Source of the DNA: Notolepis coatsorum
Taxonomy: Eukaryota > Chordata > Actinopteri > Aulopiformes > Paralepididae
Assembly (NCBI GenBank): GCA_963971535.1
Contig: OZ020589.1
Location: 77,132,811-77,196,810, forward strand
Direction of reading: 5' to 3'
DNA length: 64,000 nt
The translations under genes and the position numbers were made by a program. This document shows positions 22,603 to 33,892 of the stretch, piece after piece. The notes under the pieces are model-generated. The model saw nothing but the letters and a program-made list of their open reading frames with translations, had not been told where the DNA came from and did not search any database. Each line of letters begins with the position of its first letter. Position 1 is the stretch's first letter.

Positions 22603-25600
22603 TATTACAGTGGCAGTCAGTCCCTGAACAGAATCAGATACCCTCTCTCTTGACATCTCATAATTTGCTGTCAATCATTCCTTGGTTGAAAATGAAAATG
22701 GTGCAGTACATGTTATCCCCAGTTTTGAAGGGACGGAACTGTCCTTCAGGTAATAATAATAATAATTCATTTAATTTATATAGCGCTTCTCAATGACCCG
22801 ACGTCGCTGAGGTACTTGTATTTAGTACGGGCAGAGACATTGTATGTGTTCCAGCTATAAGCTCTTCTCAGCGTTATGATAACTATTATATACTCTTATA
22901 TAGTTATATTTCTGTAACTATGTAAGAGCCTGTCTGGGCCATGCACCCGGTAAGAAACCCTCTTTCAACCACTAAATTATGAGTCTACACGGCCTCACTT
23001 CAAATCATCAACATCGTAGTTAATGCATCATTAATAAAGGACTGTTCGGGGAATCATGTACTGCATGCATATTGACAGTTTACTAATTTGAGGCCACATT
23101 GGGTCTGGTCCAAACCGGTGCAAGTCTAGATTGTTTAGAAATCCCTTTCTGAAAGTTGTACAGTACAACTTGTACTTTCAATATTTTAAGTAATTAAAAG
23201 TAGGCCTACATTTGATGCACCCCCCCAAACATTATTCCTTACAGTATTTTGTAGTTGAGTTAAGTTGATACATTTGTCGAAGAAATATGTGTCACTTATA
23301 ACAAGACAAGTTGTGATGTGTCATTTTGCCCATAATATATATTGGCCCCTCATCACGTCTGCCGTCGGAACCAGTTCAGGAATAGCTTTTATTCACTTCC
23401 CATTATGTGTGATGTAACTGTAAAGGAGTGTGAGATTGTATTTACGAAGACACGTTATCAATACGTTGCACTGTGGCACAGGGCCTGGAGGACTGAATGA
23501 CATCACACACAGGGGCTGACATGCTTTATGAACAGAGCCCAGTGTAATATATGTCCTCTGCCGGTGTGCTGTTAATCCTCTCGGATGCCGATGATAATGC
23601 CTGTTTGAACCTCAGGGCACATCTAACAGCACGGAGAGCAGTCGTATCGATCGTAGACCGTGTCTCCTGAGTAATGGAGGCCAATTGGAGAGGGTCGCAG
23701 TCTATTTATCTCAGCTTAGATTATAATGACCGCATTTTCACCTAAGAGAGTACAAACACGTGCTACAAACAAACAAACAAACAAATACGCCAACGCCACC
23801 AGACTAGTGGAGGGAACTGATGTGTCCATCCAAAACAACGATTTATAATTTTCCAAACTAGAAGAACTGGCAATTGTTTGTTAGTCCTTTTTGTAATGTC
23901 TCAAGGGGAATGGGCATTGTCCTGTTTTTATGCTTTTATTTCTTGCTTGTGCTGAACCTCTGGGCTGTGATGAATTATTAATAACATCCTAATGACAGCT
24001 ATAGTCCTAGATATAAGCATGACCTTGTAAACATTGATCCTCACTGATGCACAATAAACCCACGTTTGGAAACCGTGGCTGAGAGAAAGGCCTATATTCC
24101 GGCAACTATTGATCACAGGCAACGTTTATTTATTTATTAATGTATTCATCTGTGTATTTATTTTCACTTGACCCCGGCCAAGTGATCTCATGCAAGTGTT
24201 TGAATTTGGAGTTGGCATAACGACTACCTCGCATAACAACGACCTCGCATAACGACTACCTCGCATAATGACCACCTCGTCGCCTGCCCCTATAAGCTTT
24301 GTAGTATTTGGTTTCAGTCATAGTGCAGGAGACTTAATTCAGTAGTATTTAATAAGTACTTTATCTGACCATTTAACTTGTTCAAAGAGAGATAGCAACA
24401 AGTAAATGCTGATAACATAAAAAGAAAACATAACCAGAAAACAAAAAGAAGAACAAAAGAACAAAATATCACCACGTTTGTCCCAAGTCAGTCTCTCTGA
24501 AGTATTTCATGATTGATTATGATGCCCTGGCATGCTCTTGTGTCACAGCTATATTTGTATTACAACTGTAGCCGTGAATACATGCATATATAACCGACGG
24601 AGAGACCGACAGTGTCTGTGATAGCTCGGTAGGGAGCTACCGGGAGATGAGACGCATTGTCTGCTGCCGTGCCAGGCTCTAAGTGGAGGTGACAGCATTC
24701 TAACGCGGTGACCTTGAAGCGAGGACCACTGACGAGCTTCCCTGTGATTGAAGGAACATTTCTGGAGGCACCCTGCAAGGCTTGTCGGGTTCCCGAGGAC
24801 CTATCGTCAAGGGAACCCCTGCCTTTTTCTTTCACATGCTGCCAACGGCACTCCGACAACAAACTCACTCTGACCCCACACAGTACACCAACACAGCGCA
24901 ACTCTGTCTGAGAGCCCCGGTCTGATGGACACGAGCGAAAACAGCCCCATGTTTGTGAAGGAAATGTATACTGATATGCGAAAACATGTTTCATCCTGAA
25001 AGTGTATGGTGTATTGATTTGTAAAGGTAATATAAGGCGCAAAGTGTTGAAAGAAATATGAATGCTTGTCGACAAGGGGGGGGGGGGGGGGGGTGGACCG
25101 GTGGACTGAGCCAAATCACTTTTATTCATCCTTGGATCTGTGATTATGCACAAGATTATATGTAATCAATACGTAAAAAAAAGAAAAAAGGACTTCAAAT
25201 TCATAAAATGCTAAATATATACAGGTCGGGAAAGGCACGTGGAGGACTGTCAAGGTTTTTAAAGGTCTAGTTAGCCAAAGTAATAGATGAGAGATGTCAG
25301 TTTCACAGTTTATGAGCACTGTGTGTCCCCGTGGGTCTGCTGTTGCCTCTGGCCATTCTAGCCTTACCTTAGGCATCATCTGAAAAAAAGAGAAAACCTG
25401 ATGCTTCTATTCATTCTGCATCCCTGCATCTGTCTGAAAATAATTGGTCAGGATGGAACCTTCTCCCCAAAAAGGGGCCATAGCTTGAAGCAAATACGCA
25501 CAGGTTGAAATAGAGGACGTATTAGTGTTTATATACACACACTATCTGTAGTGCCGTAACACAATGGGCAGTATAGAAAGTTGCCTTTACTTTAGCTGTA

Positions 25601-26757
25601 AGTCCTGAAAAGACAAATACTTGCATGTCAGCAGGCATTTCAGGTGATTTATTAAAAATAAATGTACTTAAAGTGATTTGATATTTAATCTAATTCTCTC
25701 TTGATTATTTTAGGTCTTCAAAAAGTGAAATACAGGTCATTTGACAGGTCCCATCACTGCCCGTGTCATTGCTTTCCTCACACGGACATTTCCTTTTCCA
25801 CACCACATTGTTATTCTTGTTATTGAAATAACAATAGAGAGCATTTCATATTCAGTTGTTTCCTTACAGTATAATACAATGGTGAATATGAACAAAAAGA
25901 ATACTGTCTTCCACCGATTTCAAGTGGGATTTTTTTTTAAATATAATAATACATATTTATTTACTTGCAGTACATTGTTGGAGGGGACATGGAATGCATT
26001 CAGTGGTTTGAGCCAGACTCTCGGCGATCTAACACAACCTCTAATGACTTGGCATAGCTGCATTTGCCATTCTTTTTGGCCATGTCTAATCTAGCAGAAG
26101 AAAGGCTGCCATGTTCCAAGTACTGGGGGAAAACAATACTACTGGGCTTTGCTCTACCTGTAAGCTCAGAGATGAGACAGAAACACAGAGAAAATTAAGG
26201 GGGAGGGGGAGGAGGGGTATCATTATTCTCTGAATGAGATGTCCTGGGCTTGATCAGAGTGCGAATCAAAGCCCGTCTCTTACACTACTTAAACATTCAC
26301 TTTTAAAATTCCAACCTGATTGTACTTTTATGGTAATTCCTTGCCATCAATGGCTGCCTGCTCTCCTGTCTCCAGGTCCTCTGTTATCCCTGTAGATATC
26401 CCCATCTCTGCCCTTCATTAGAATTCTCTTGGTAAGAAAGCGGGAGAAATGAGGGAGAGATGTAAATTCAGTGGTAAAGAAAGGGTTTAGATCTTTCCCT
26501 TTTTTTGTCCAGGGAATAGTAAAAAATAAAAGGAAAATAAAAGAATAGAAACATTGTGAATATCTGTACTGTGTTATGGAGTCAAACCTGACACACCGGG
26601 GCAAGAGAAGTCGAAAATCTGTGAAACCACGACACAATGCTTTCAAACAACCACTGCATGCTGGACTGTTACAATTAACACAGCATTTTTAACAATGTTA
26701 AAGGAACAAACATTAATTGTTGATAATCTTTAAAGATCTCTTCCACATGTATTTAAA
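22603..26757. other. Largely unique intergenic DNA
   Basis: No coding frame with recognisable domains in about 4.1 kb. Small features: an AAT run and TTTATATAGCGCTTCTCAA repeat end at 22752-22790, an (AAAC)n run at 23769-23785, and four CGCATAACGACTACCTC-like units at about 24217-24272. There is also a poly-G run at 25077-25093. The stretch 23560-23760 has balanced composition and looks like single-copy, possibly conserved non-coding DNA; that is inference. Confidence 0.5.
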
Positions 26758-27476
26758 CCCTTAACAAATCAAATCAAATCTAATTTATTTGTAAGGCAAC
26801 ACACGACAACACACATTAATGTCCCCATAGGCCGGACACGTCTTCCTTAAACAAGTCAAGAAGAAACATCACAATAAATCAAGAACAAAACAAAAAACAT
26901 GAACCATGAAATCCAAAATAAAATGTCAAATAAATAAATGCAACACTCCCAGACATACCCCATGCGAAGGTAAGGAAAAACTCACTAAAAACCTAGCAAT
27001 AGGAAAAAAGCACCATGGGCAATGTGGATGGGAGAAACCTTAGAAGGGCCATTAAAGGGGGGATCTCCCTTCTTAGATGTCGGTGATAGTTATTTACTTT
27101 ACTTACTTACGCCTTTTTACCCCGTTTGGGGCATAGGCCGTCAACAAAGGTTCTCCAAGCATCCCGATCCAGAGCTAACCTCTCCACCCTATATGATTGT
27201 GCATACTTACCAACTGTTTTGCCTGTGATAGTAGTGTTGCTATTAAACAGGCGAAACAGTTGGTAAGTGTGTACATATACGTGTAATGAAACACAAATAT
27301 GTACATGCAATAGCAACTGGGGTACATAAGAACATTTTGAAAGATTGAAAATAGAATAGAGCTGATGACGGATCCATTTGAGGTATGGGGGTGACGTAGA
27401 GAGGATCGCATCCTCCTGGCCGTCACCACGGGATGTCCACCACTCCGAGATCCATGATCTCAGTGGTGCACATAAC
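26758..27476 (-). repeat. Old retroelement 3' fragments (minus strand)
   Basis: The block starts with an AAATC short repeat followed by TAATTTATTTGTAAGGCAAC. It contains GGAAAAACTCACTAAAAACC, a pattern common at the 3' ends of fish retroelements read in reverse. From about 27095 a second fragment begins (TTGGGGCATAGGCCGTCAAC). Neither has a coding frame. Family assignment is uncertain. Confidence 0.45.
27199..27274. repeat. Short perfect hairpin
   Basis: 27199-27225 pairs with 27248-27274 over 27 consecutive positions, three of them G-U. A further six pairs (TGATAG with CTATTA) close an eight-base loop. Core arms are CTTACCAACTGTTTTGCCTG and CAGGCGAAACAGTTGGTAAG. It may be a miniature palindromic element or an RNA hairpin. 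Confidence 0.8.
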
Positions 27477-28994
27477 CAGGGCCGGACTGGGGAAATAATT
27501 CATACCGGGAGATATAGCGCGAAATATAGCCCCAATCAGGCCACTTTTTAAGCGGGGGGGTCTGGGGGTCCCCCACCCGGATTTTTTTTGTTACAAAGAC
27601 TTAATTTCATGCATTCTGGTGAATTTTAGTGCATGTGAATCACAAACTAATGAGCCAACAATTGCTTAGTACAATGTACTGTTATGAACCTCAAATAAAA
27701 CTGTTGTGGCACTAGCAATGGTACTCTCTCCACCTTAAAAAAAAAAAAAAAGCAAGAGCACAACATATTTTTTTATTTACTATTATAATACAGTTAACCA
27801 CTCTCTCCACCTATTCAAACAAGGCAAGAGCACAATACCTTATTCACTTTACTGATGCACTACCCATCAACAGTTAAAATAGCCCTTTACACAAACATTA
27901 AATAACAGACATTTCATTACAATACTATAATAACAGTAACCACTGCCAGAATAGTGACACATGTATCACGTGTGAATGAATGAATGAATGAACGAATGAA
28001 TGAATGAATGAATGAATGAATGAATGAATGAATGAATGAATGAATGAATGAATGAATGAATGAATGAATGAATGAAAACTTTATTTAACAGATTGTAGAA
28101 TGGGTACAATACAGTACAGCTCAATACACACAATTGTTAAGGGGATGCAGACCTGAGAAAGACGTTTGTCTTGTTTCCATCAGGGTCCCCCATTTTCAAT
28201 TCATATAGAATATAGTGTGGTGAGCACACGCATGCATGCACAACGAAGACAGAAGATTGCGTTGTCTCAATCATTTTAACTATAAAATGAGCTCAAAGTA
28301 TGAGCTCACTGACTGAAATTTCCAACAAAAAGCATCAATTGTCAAATAATATTGATCACATTAACTAGACTAGATGTTTTGGAGGACATTAGAAAGGGAA
28401 CAACAACTTAACCCTTGTGTCTGATCAGATTCTTATTTTTTTGATAACTTTGCAGTGATTCTATTTGTAGCCAATGTAGCAAAGGTGTGTAATCTTTGAA
28501 TTATCTTGGAATTATTTTGACTCTCTCTTTCATAAATTGTTTATTCAACTTCAGCCCCAATCATAACCACCACATATTGTTTTTTGTAATGTCAGATTTA
28601 ACAACTCCTTTTGGGAGTGTGCCATCTGCCATTCCATCCGCCACCTCCGCTGTCAATCAGTTGTATCGCCTGGTCCCGCCTCCACCAATCACAAGCGGCA
28701 GCACGGCTCCATTGTGTGTGTGTGTGTCCGCGTGAGGGAGAGAGAGTCAGATAGTTCTCCTACTCTGTCGCAGACAGTGAAATCCTGGTTGTTCCCCACC
28801 CACCTGGTTATCTAAAAACTATCGCGCCGCGCCGCCGCCACAACTAGGAACAATGGCCTGACAAAAAAAAGGTATAATAAAAAATATATATAATATTTTT
28901 TTTTTATATAATTTTTATTTTTTTTATCTGTGCAGGCCAGGCCACCGGGAAAACTCCCGGTGCTCCCGATGGCCAGTCCGGGCCTGCACATAAC
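27469..28994. mobile_element. Non-autonomous hAT element
   Basis: The duplication CACATAAC at 27469-27476 and 28987-28994 bounds 27477-28986 (1,510 bp). Termini are CAGGGCCGGACTGGGG and, reversed, CAGGCCCGGACTGGCC. The right end carries GGGAGCACCGGGAG-type sequence, also seen at 45190-45210. There is no transposase. A retroelement 3' end sits inside at about 27968-28200. Confidence 0.92.
27968..28200 (-). repeat. Retroelement 3' end with (GAAT)n tail
   Basis: About 108 bp of GAAT repeats is followed by AAAACTTTATTTAACAGATT, TAGAATGGGTACAATACAG and, further right, CCCCCATTTTCAATTCAT. Read on the minus strand this is a 3' end with AATAAA and an (ATTC)n tail. It is the same family as the unit at 54745-54880 and the arrays in the 14.7-16.8 kb palindrome. 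Confidence 0.8.
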
Positions 28995-29190
28995 CAATGT
29001 GGGGGTAGAACAGTCACTGCAATCTTGGCCATCACCCAGAGACATCCAAATGTCCATATTGAATATGTATTCATATGTTTTTTTCCATCACATTTTTCAA
29101 TAACCTAATGAAAATGTCTTTCAGTAGCATCTCTACACCTTTACCCTCATTAGGAATCCAAGGATCTATGAATATGCAAAAGAATAGGCA
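28995..29190. other. Intergenic spacer
   Basis: Two hundred bases of unclassified DNA between the hAT and the LTR element; the last six (CCCATT from 29191) are the LTR-element target site. Confidence 0.6.
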
Positions 29191-29196
29191 CCCATT

Positions 29197-29850
29197 TGTC
29201 ACGATGGGGTTAGGTAGAATGCAATAATACAGAAAGGGAAGGAATGGAGGAGGCAGAGGCGAGGAGTGAAGCTTGGAGAATGATGTTTACTGTAGAATCC
29301 AGTGCAATACAAGGAAAATACAGAAACTAAATAACAAACTTCACAATACAAAACAACAAACACTAAGACTTACTAGAGGGAGAACGGTGCAACACGACGT
29401 GGAGGAACAGGGGGTAACTGGAGGAATGTCGCCACACAGAAGGGAGGACAGACAGAACCCTATATACCCCAACTAATTAACAATTAAGAACACCTGGCCA
29501 ACACAGAATCACAAACAACACCTAGACAATAAGCAAAGAACAACTAAACACAAAAGCAACTCCTAACAACCCAACAGTACACCACATCACACAAGGGAAG
29601 GGAAAGTCAACAACAGTACACACCATGACACCACATTAATCATACTATTAATTATTGTTATCACCATAGTCAGGATGTCCAGTGTACTGGAGCGCACCGA
29701 TTGTTTGTCACCACTAGAGGGTGGTAGGGCGCCAATGTCAGGCCGAGGGCCAATGTCAGATAGAGGGCATTGTCCAAAGTTAGGTGAAGGGTACTGCCCA
29801 ATGTTACCATCCTGCCCAGTCCAGCCAGGACCGGGCCTAGGATCCTGACA
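29197..29850 (-). repeat. 3' LTR of pol-less element
   Basis: On the minus strand it reads TGTCAGGATCC ... ATCGTGACA. A TATA-like GGTATATAGG sits near 29460 on the minus strand. The internal side carries a G-run polypurine tract (GAGGGGGGGGGTAC, 29851-29864). Confidence 0.93.
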
Positions 29851-31406
29851 GTACCCCCCCCCTCAACGGGTGGCTTCCAGACACCCGAAAACAACGTCCA
29901 TAAGCAGGTGAGGGAGGAAGCCGGAACCCCGGAGAGGACCCAGGGAGAGGACCCGAAGACGAGGGACCAGGAGGCTGAACGAAAAACCCAGGAGGGGCAT
30001 AGCAGCCAGGGGGGTAGAAAACGGGCGCAGATGCCCGGAGAGGGGGGGTGGGGATGGGAACAGAGGCCCGGGGAGGAGGACTGGACCTGGGAACAGAGGT
30101 CCGACGAGGGGGGGTGGGGATGGGCACCGAGACCCGGGGAGGGGGGCAGAACCTGAGAACCGAGGCCCGACGAGGAGGGCTGGACCTGAGAAGCGAGGCC
30201 CGACGAGGGGGGGTGGGTACAGGTGTAGAAGCCCGGGAAGGGGAGCTGGACCCTGGAGCCGGATCCCGGACGAGAGGCCCTCCAGCCGCCGGACTAGGGA
30301 CCGGTTCAGGAGAGCCGGAATGGAGGTGCGGCGGCGACGACCCCCGGAGCAGGATCCCACGCAGGCCCCGGCGAAGACCACGGCGAAGACCCCGGCGGAG
30401 ACCACGGCGAGGACCAGGACGCCGATCACAGCGCAGAGCTGGACCAGACGGGGAGCCAGGATCCGTCGAAGAGCCGGGAGCCGGCACGGCAGCCGGACCA
30501 GGTGGAGAGGCCGGGCAGGGCGTGGAGACCGGATCGGTCTCGGCGGCGAGGCGTGGTGTAGGATCCGGGGATGAGGAGCCAGGACCCAGAGCTGAGGCTG
30601 GACTGGGCGTGGAAGCTGGACCAGCTGTGGAGGCCTTACTAGCCATACTAGCCTCGGGGGCTAGGCTAACTGTGGGCCCTGGACTCACTGTGGGAACTGT
30701 GCTAGCTGAAAATGCCTGGCTAGCTTGGGACATCTGGTCCGTCTCAGGTACTAGGCTCACCCTGAACCTGGAGCCTAGTCTGGCAGTGGAGACTGTGCTA
30801 GCTGGAGACATCTGGTCTGTCTCCGCTACCAGGCTCACCCTGAACCTGGAGCCTAGGTTGGCAGTGGGCGTCTGGTTAGCTACTGTAGCGGGGCTAACAG
30901 GCGGGGCTGTGCTAACTGGGGACGGCCGGTTAGCTATTGGGACGGGGCTAACGGGTGGAGCTATGTTAGCTGGGGATGCCTGGCTAGCTTGGGACATCTG
31001 GTTTGTCTCCGGTACTAGGCTCACCCTGAACCTGGAGCCTAGTCTGGCAGTGGAGACTGTGCTAGCTGGAGACATCTGGTCTGTCTCAGATACTAGGCTC
31101 ACCCTGAACCTGGAGCCTAGTCTGGCAGTGGAGACTGTGCTAGCTTGAAACGGCCGGTTAGCTATTGAAACGGAGCTAACGGGCGGAGCTAGGTTAGCTG
31201 GGAGTGGCTGGTTAGCTCTTGACACTAAGCTAACCGGCGGAGCTATGTTAGCTGTGGACGTCTGGTTAGCTGTATGAGCGGAGCTAACGGGTAGAGCTGT
31301 ACCAACTGGGGACGTCTGGCCATCTATAGTGGCGGAGCTAACAGGAGGAGCTGTGCTAACGGGGAACAGCCGGTCAGCAATTGGCACGAAGCTAACGGGC
31401 GGAGCT
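29837..31406 (-). CDS. Proline-rich ORF of pol-less LTR element, C-terminal part
   Basis: This open frame is rich in Pro, Ser and Ala. Its N-terminal half is built from repeated modules such as RFRVSLVPETDQMS and ANQPLPANLAPPVS. An Arg-rich stretch (RRGLRRGLRRGLRRG) follows, then PRRASVPIPTPP-type repeats, and it ends in the tail shared with the ORF at 1-238. It continues in the same frame across the 398-bp insertion into 31805-32247. Subtracting the insertion leaves 2,013 bp, a multiple of three. The role is unknown; the basic Pro-rich C-terminus could bind nucleic acid, which is speculation. Opposite-strand frames in this region are shadows. Confidence 0.7.
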
Positions 31407-31804
31407 GGGTACTGCCCAATGTTACCATCCTGCCCAGTCCAGCCAGGACCGGGCCTAGGATCCTGACACCCATTGATATTAACATGAATTCCAAGTCAAC
31501 AGCAATATATTCTTTCAAGAGATGTCAATACCCAGTACCACTCAGCTTTTTGTGTATGCTGAAGCAAAAGGTGTCATGTCACCACATATTGAACTGTGAG
31601 AGGTTCGTCCTATTAGTGACATCACAGATTCAACTCAGATTTTAGGGAGGTACAGAGAAGCTCTCCCTCTCCAGTGGAAGAATGTGAAAAATTTGCTCCA
31701 GTGAGAAGTTATGCACAAATAACTATTTGTTCAACAGTGGCTTCAAATCCAATATTACATGGACAAAAATTATTATAATAGAGCTGAAATACCATTCAAC
31801 AATA
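31407..31804. other. 398-bp copy of the element's own LTR/flank junction inserted in its ORF
   Basis: 31407-31468 equals the last 62 bp of the LTR (32842-32903) and 31469-31804 equals the adjoining 336 bp of host flank, including the target duplication (32904-33239). I found no mismatch between the two 398-bp blocks. Both junctions share GGG. Removing the block restores the internal repeat pattern and the reading frame. Confidence 0.93.
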
Positions 31805-32247
31805 GGGCTAGCTGGGAGTGGCTGGTTAGCTATTGGCATGAAGCTAACGGGCGGAGCTAGGTTAGCTGGGAGTGGCTGGTTAGCTCTTGACACTAAGCTA
31901 ACCGGCGGAGCTAGGTTAGCTGTGGACGTCCGACCGGCGATGGACATCCGAGCAACCTCAGCGGCTGTGGGAGGATCTAGGCTGACCGTAAGCCTGAGAA
32001 CAGTCGGCAGGCTAGCTACACTAGCCTTCGGCTTATGCTTCTCCATGAGGACAGCAACATGTTCAGCCATCTCCCACATCGCCGTCTGCAGTGTCGGGTT
32101 CTCAGTGGCGACCTGGTCGATCTTCCGGAGTAGGAACCCCCATTTGGCCAGTGAGTAACTCTTCATGTCACCGGCCATCAGGGCCAGGACAACGGTGATG
32201 GTATCGCTTGCCTTTCCTGCTGCATTCGTTAATGTTGGTGGCGACAT
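31805..32247 (-). CDS. N-terminal part of ORF of pol-less LTR element
   Basis: It starts with ATG two bases after the 5' LTR (MSPPTLTNAAGKASDT). About 80 residues look like a folded helical domain (MAGDMKSYSLAKWGFLLRKI, MWEMAEHVAVLMEKHK). From about residue 85 the Pro/Ala-rich repeat begins (ARMSIAGRTSTANLAPPVSL). The apparent extension to 31723 is translated insertion sequence. I do not recognise the helical domain. A gag-like multimerisation role is the simplest guess given its position. Confidence 0.7.
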
Positions 32248-32249
32248 TC

Positions 32250-32903
32250 TGTCACGATGGGGTTAGGTAGAATGCAATAATACAGAAAGGGAAGGAATGG
32301 AGGAGGCAGAGGCGAGGAGTGAAGCTTGGAGAATGATGTTTACTGTAGAATCCAGTGCAATACAAGGAAAATACAGAAACTAAATAACAAACTTCACAAT
32401 ACAAAACAACAAACACTAAGACTTACTAGAGGGAGAACGGTGCAACACGACGTGGAGGAACAGGGGGTAACTGGAGGAATGTCGCCACACAGAAGGGAGG
32501 ACAGACAGAACCCTATATACCCCAACTAATTAACAATTAAGAACACCTGGCCAACACAGAATCACAAACAACACCTAGACAATAAGCAAAGAACAACTAA
32601 ACACAAAAGCAACTCCTAACAACCCAACAGTACACCACATCACACAAGGGAAGGGAAAGTCAACAACAGTACACACCATGACACCACATTAATCATACTA
32701 TTAATTATTGTTATCACCGTAGTCAGGATGTCCAGTGTACTGGAGCGCACCGATTGTTTGTCACCACTAGAGGGTGGTAGGGCGCCAATGTCAGGCCGAG
32801 GGCCAATGTCAGATAGAGGGCATTGCCCAAAGTTAGGTGAAGGGTACTGCCCAATGTTACCATCCTGCCCAGTCCAGCCAGGACCGGGCCTAGGATCCTG
32901 ACA
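32250..32903 (-). repeat. 5' LTR of pol-less element
   Basis: 654 bp, matching 29197-29850 except for A/G in the TTATCACC(A/G)TAGTC stretch and T/C in CATTG(T/C)CCAAAG. Directly internal to it (minus strand) the sequence is GAATGTCGCC. There is no TGG-type primer binding site. Confidence 0.93.
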
Positions 32904-33239
32904 CCCATTGATATTAACATGAATTCCAAGTCAACAGCAATATATTCTTTCAAGAGATGTCAATACCCAGTACCACTCAGCTTTTTGTGTATGCTGAAGC
33001 AAAAGGTGTCATGTCACCACATATTGAACTGTGAGAGGTTCGTCCTATTAGTGACATCACAGATTCAACTCAGATTTTAGGGAGGTACAGAGAAGCTCTC
33101 CCTCTCCAGTGGAAGAATGTGAAAAATTTGCTCCAGTGAGAAGTTATGCACAAATAACTATTTGTTCAACAGTGGCTTCAAATCCAATATTACATGGACA
33201 AAAATTATTATAATAGAGCTGAAATACCATTCAACAATA

Positions 33240-33892
33240 AATCAGTATTATCATATATACTTTGTAAAGACAGCTGACATTACTGGCAGCTCAGCAGTTC
33301 AGAAACCTCCTTAACCATCAAACAAATACTAATGATATCACTGCTGAGTGATAATGTTAAGAAATAGATTGGGAAGACAAAAAAAGCCTCAACGTGCAGG
33401 CACCTTACAGACACAGATCCACTTTGAATTCATGTTCATAATGGGTCATTTATCAGGACTAATTTGCCAGGCTAATCTCCCCCTGAGTTCAGTAAAAAAA
33501 ATTACCTGGCAAATGAACAGTGATGAATCACTCCTTATGAAAATTAAGCTTGACAGCAGCAGGTCCATGAGTGTGGGCAGCTTTGCTTACTCAGGACCTG
33601 GGTTGAGGAAATCATTAAGCTAACATTTATATTCCACAGTAGGCTATAGTACAGAAAGTGAGTGAATGTTATATTTCGAAAAGAAATGACTGGATTGCCA
33701 TGGGATTTTCTTTGTAAATTCATGAACCGAAGAAGAAACTCAACTTATGACCCCATGACCTTTTCTCTAGCACCATGTACCATCAGGCCAAAACCTTTAA
33801 ATGAGCACATCTCCTGACCCATTTGTTGCACAGTCACACAAACATTCTATGTGCTTATTCATGACTAGAGATAAACTGCTGATGTTGGTGAC
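33240..33892. other. Intergenic DNA, unique-looking
   Basis: No gene. 33420-33620 (GGCTAATCTCCCCCTGAG, GAATCACTCCTTATGAAAAT) has the look of single-copy, possibly conserved non-coding DNA. Confidence 0.45.

Larger units (their letters stand above)
29191..32909 (-). mobile_element. Young pol-less LTR retroelement (minus strand)
   Basis: Two 654-bp LTRs in direct orientation (29197-29850 and 32250-32903) are flanked by the 6-bp duplication CCCATT (29191-29196, 32904-32909). By eye the LTRs differ at two positions, so the insertion is recent. The coding strand is minus: a single proline-rich ORF starts two bases after the 5' LTR and ends just inside the 3' LTR. No protease, RT, RNase H, integrase or envelope motif is present, so movement would need proteins supplied by another element. 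A 398-bp foreign block at 31407-31804 interrupts the ORF. Confidence 0.93.

Noticed and set aside
24560..25153. 197-codon minus-strand frame with a Pro-rich stretch
   Set aside because: No recognisable domain, low-complexity proline run from a G-tract, and no start context or splice support.
30048..31148. 366-codon plus-strand frame in the LTR element
   Set aside because: It is the antisense shadow of the minus-strand proline-rich ORF. The minus frame continues across the insertion, keeps its register and begins at the LTR.
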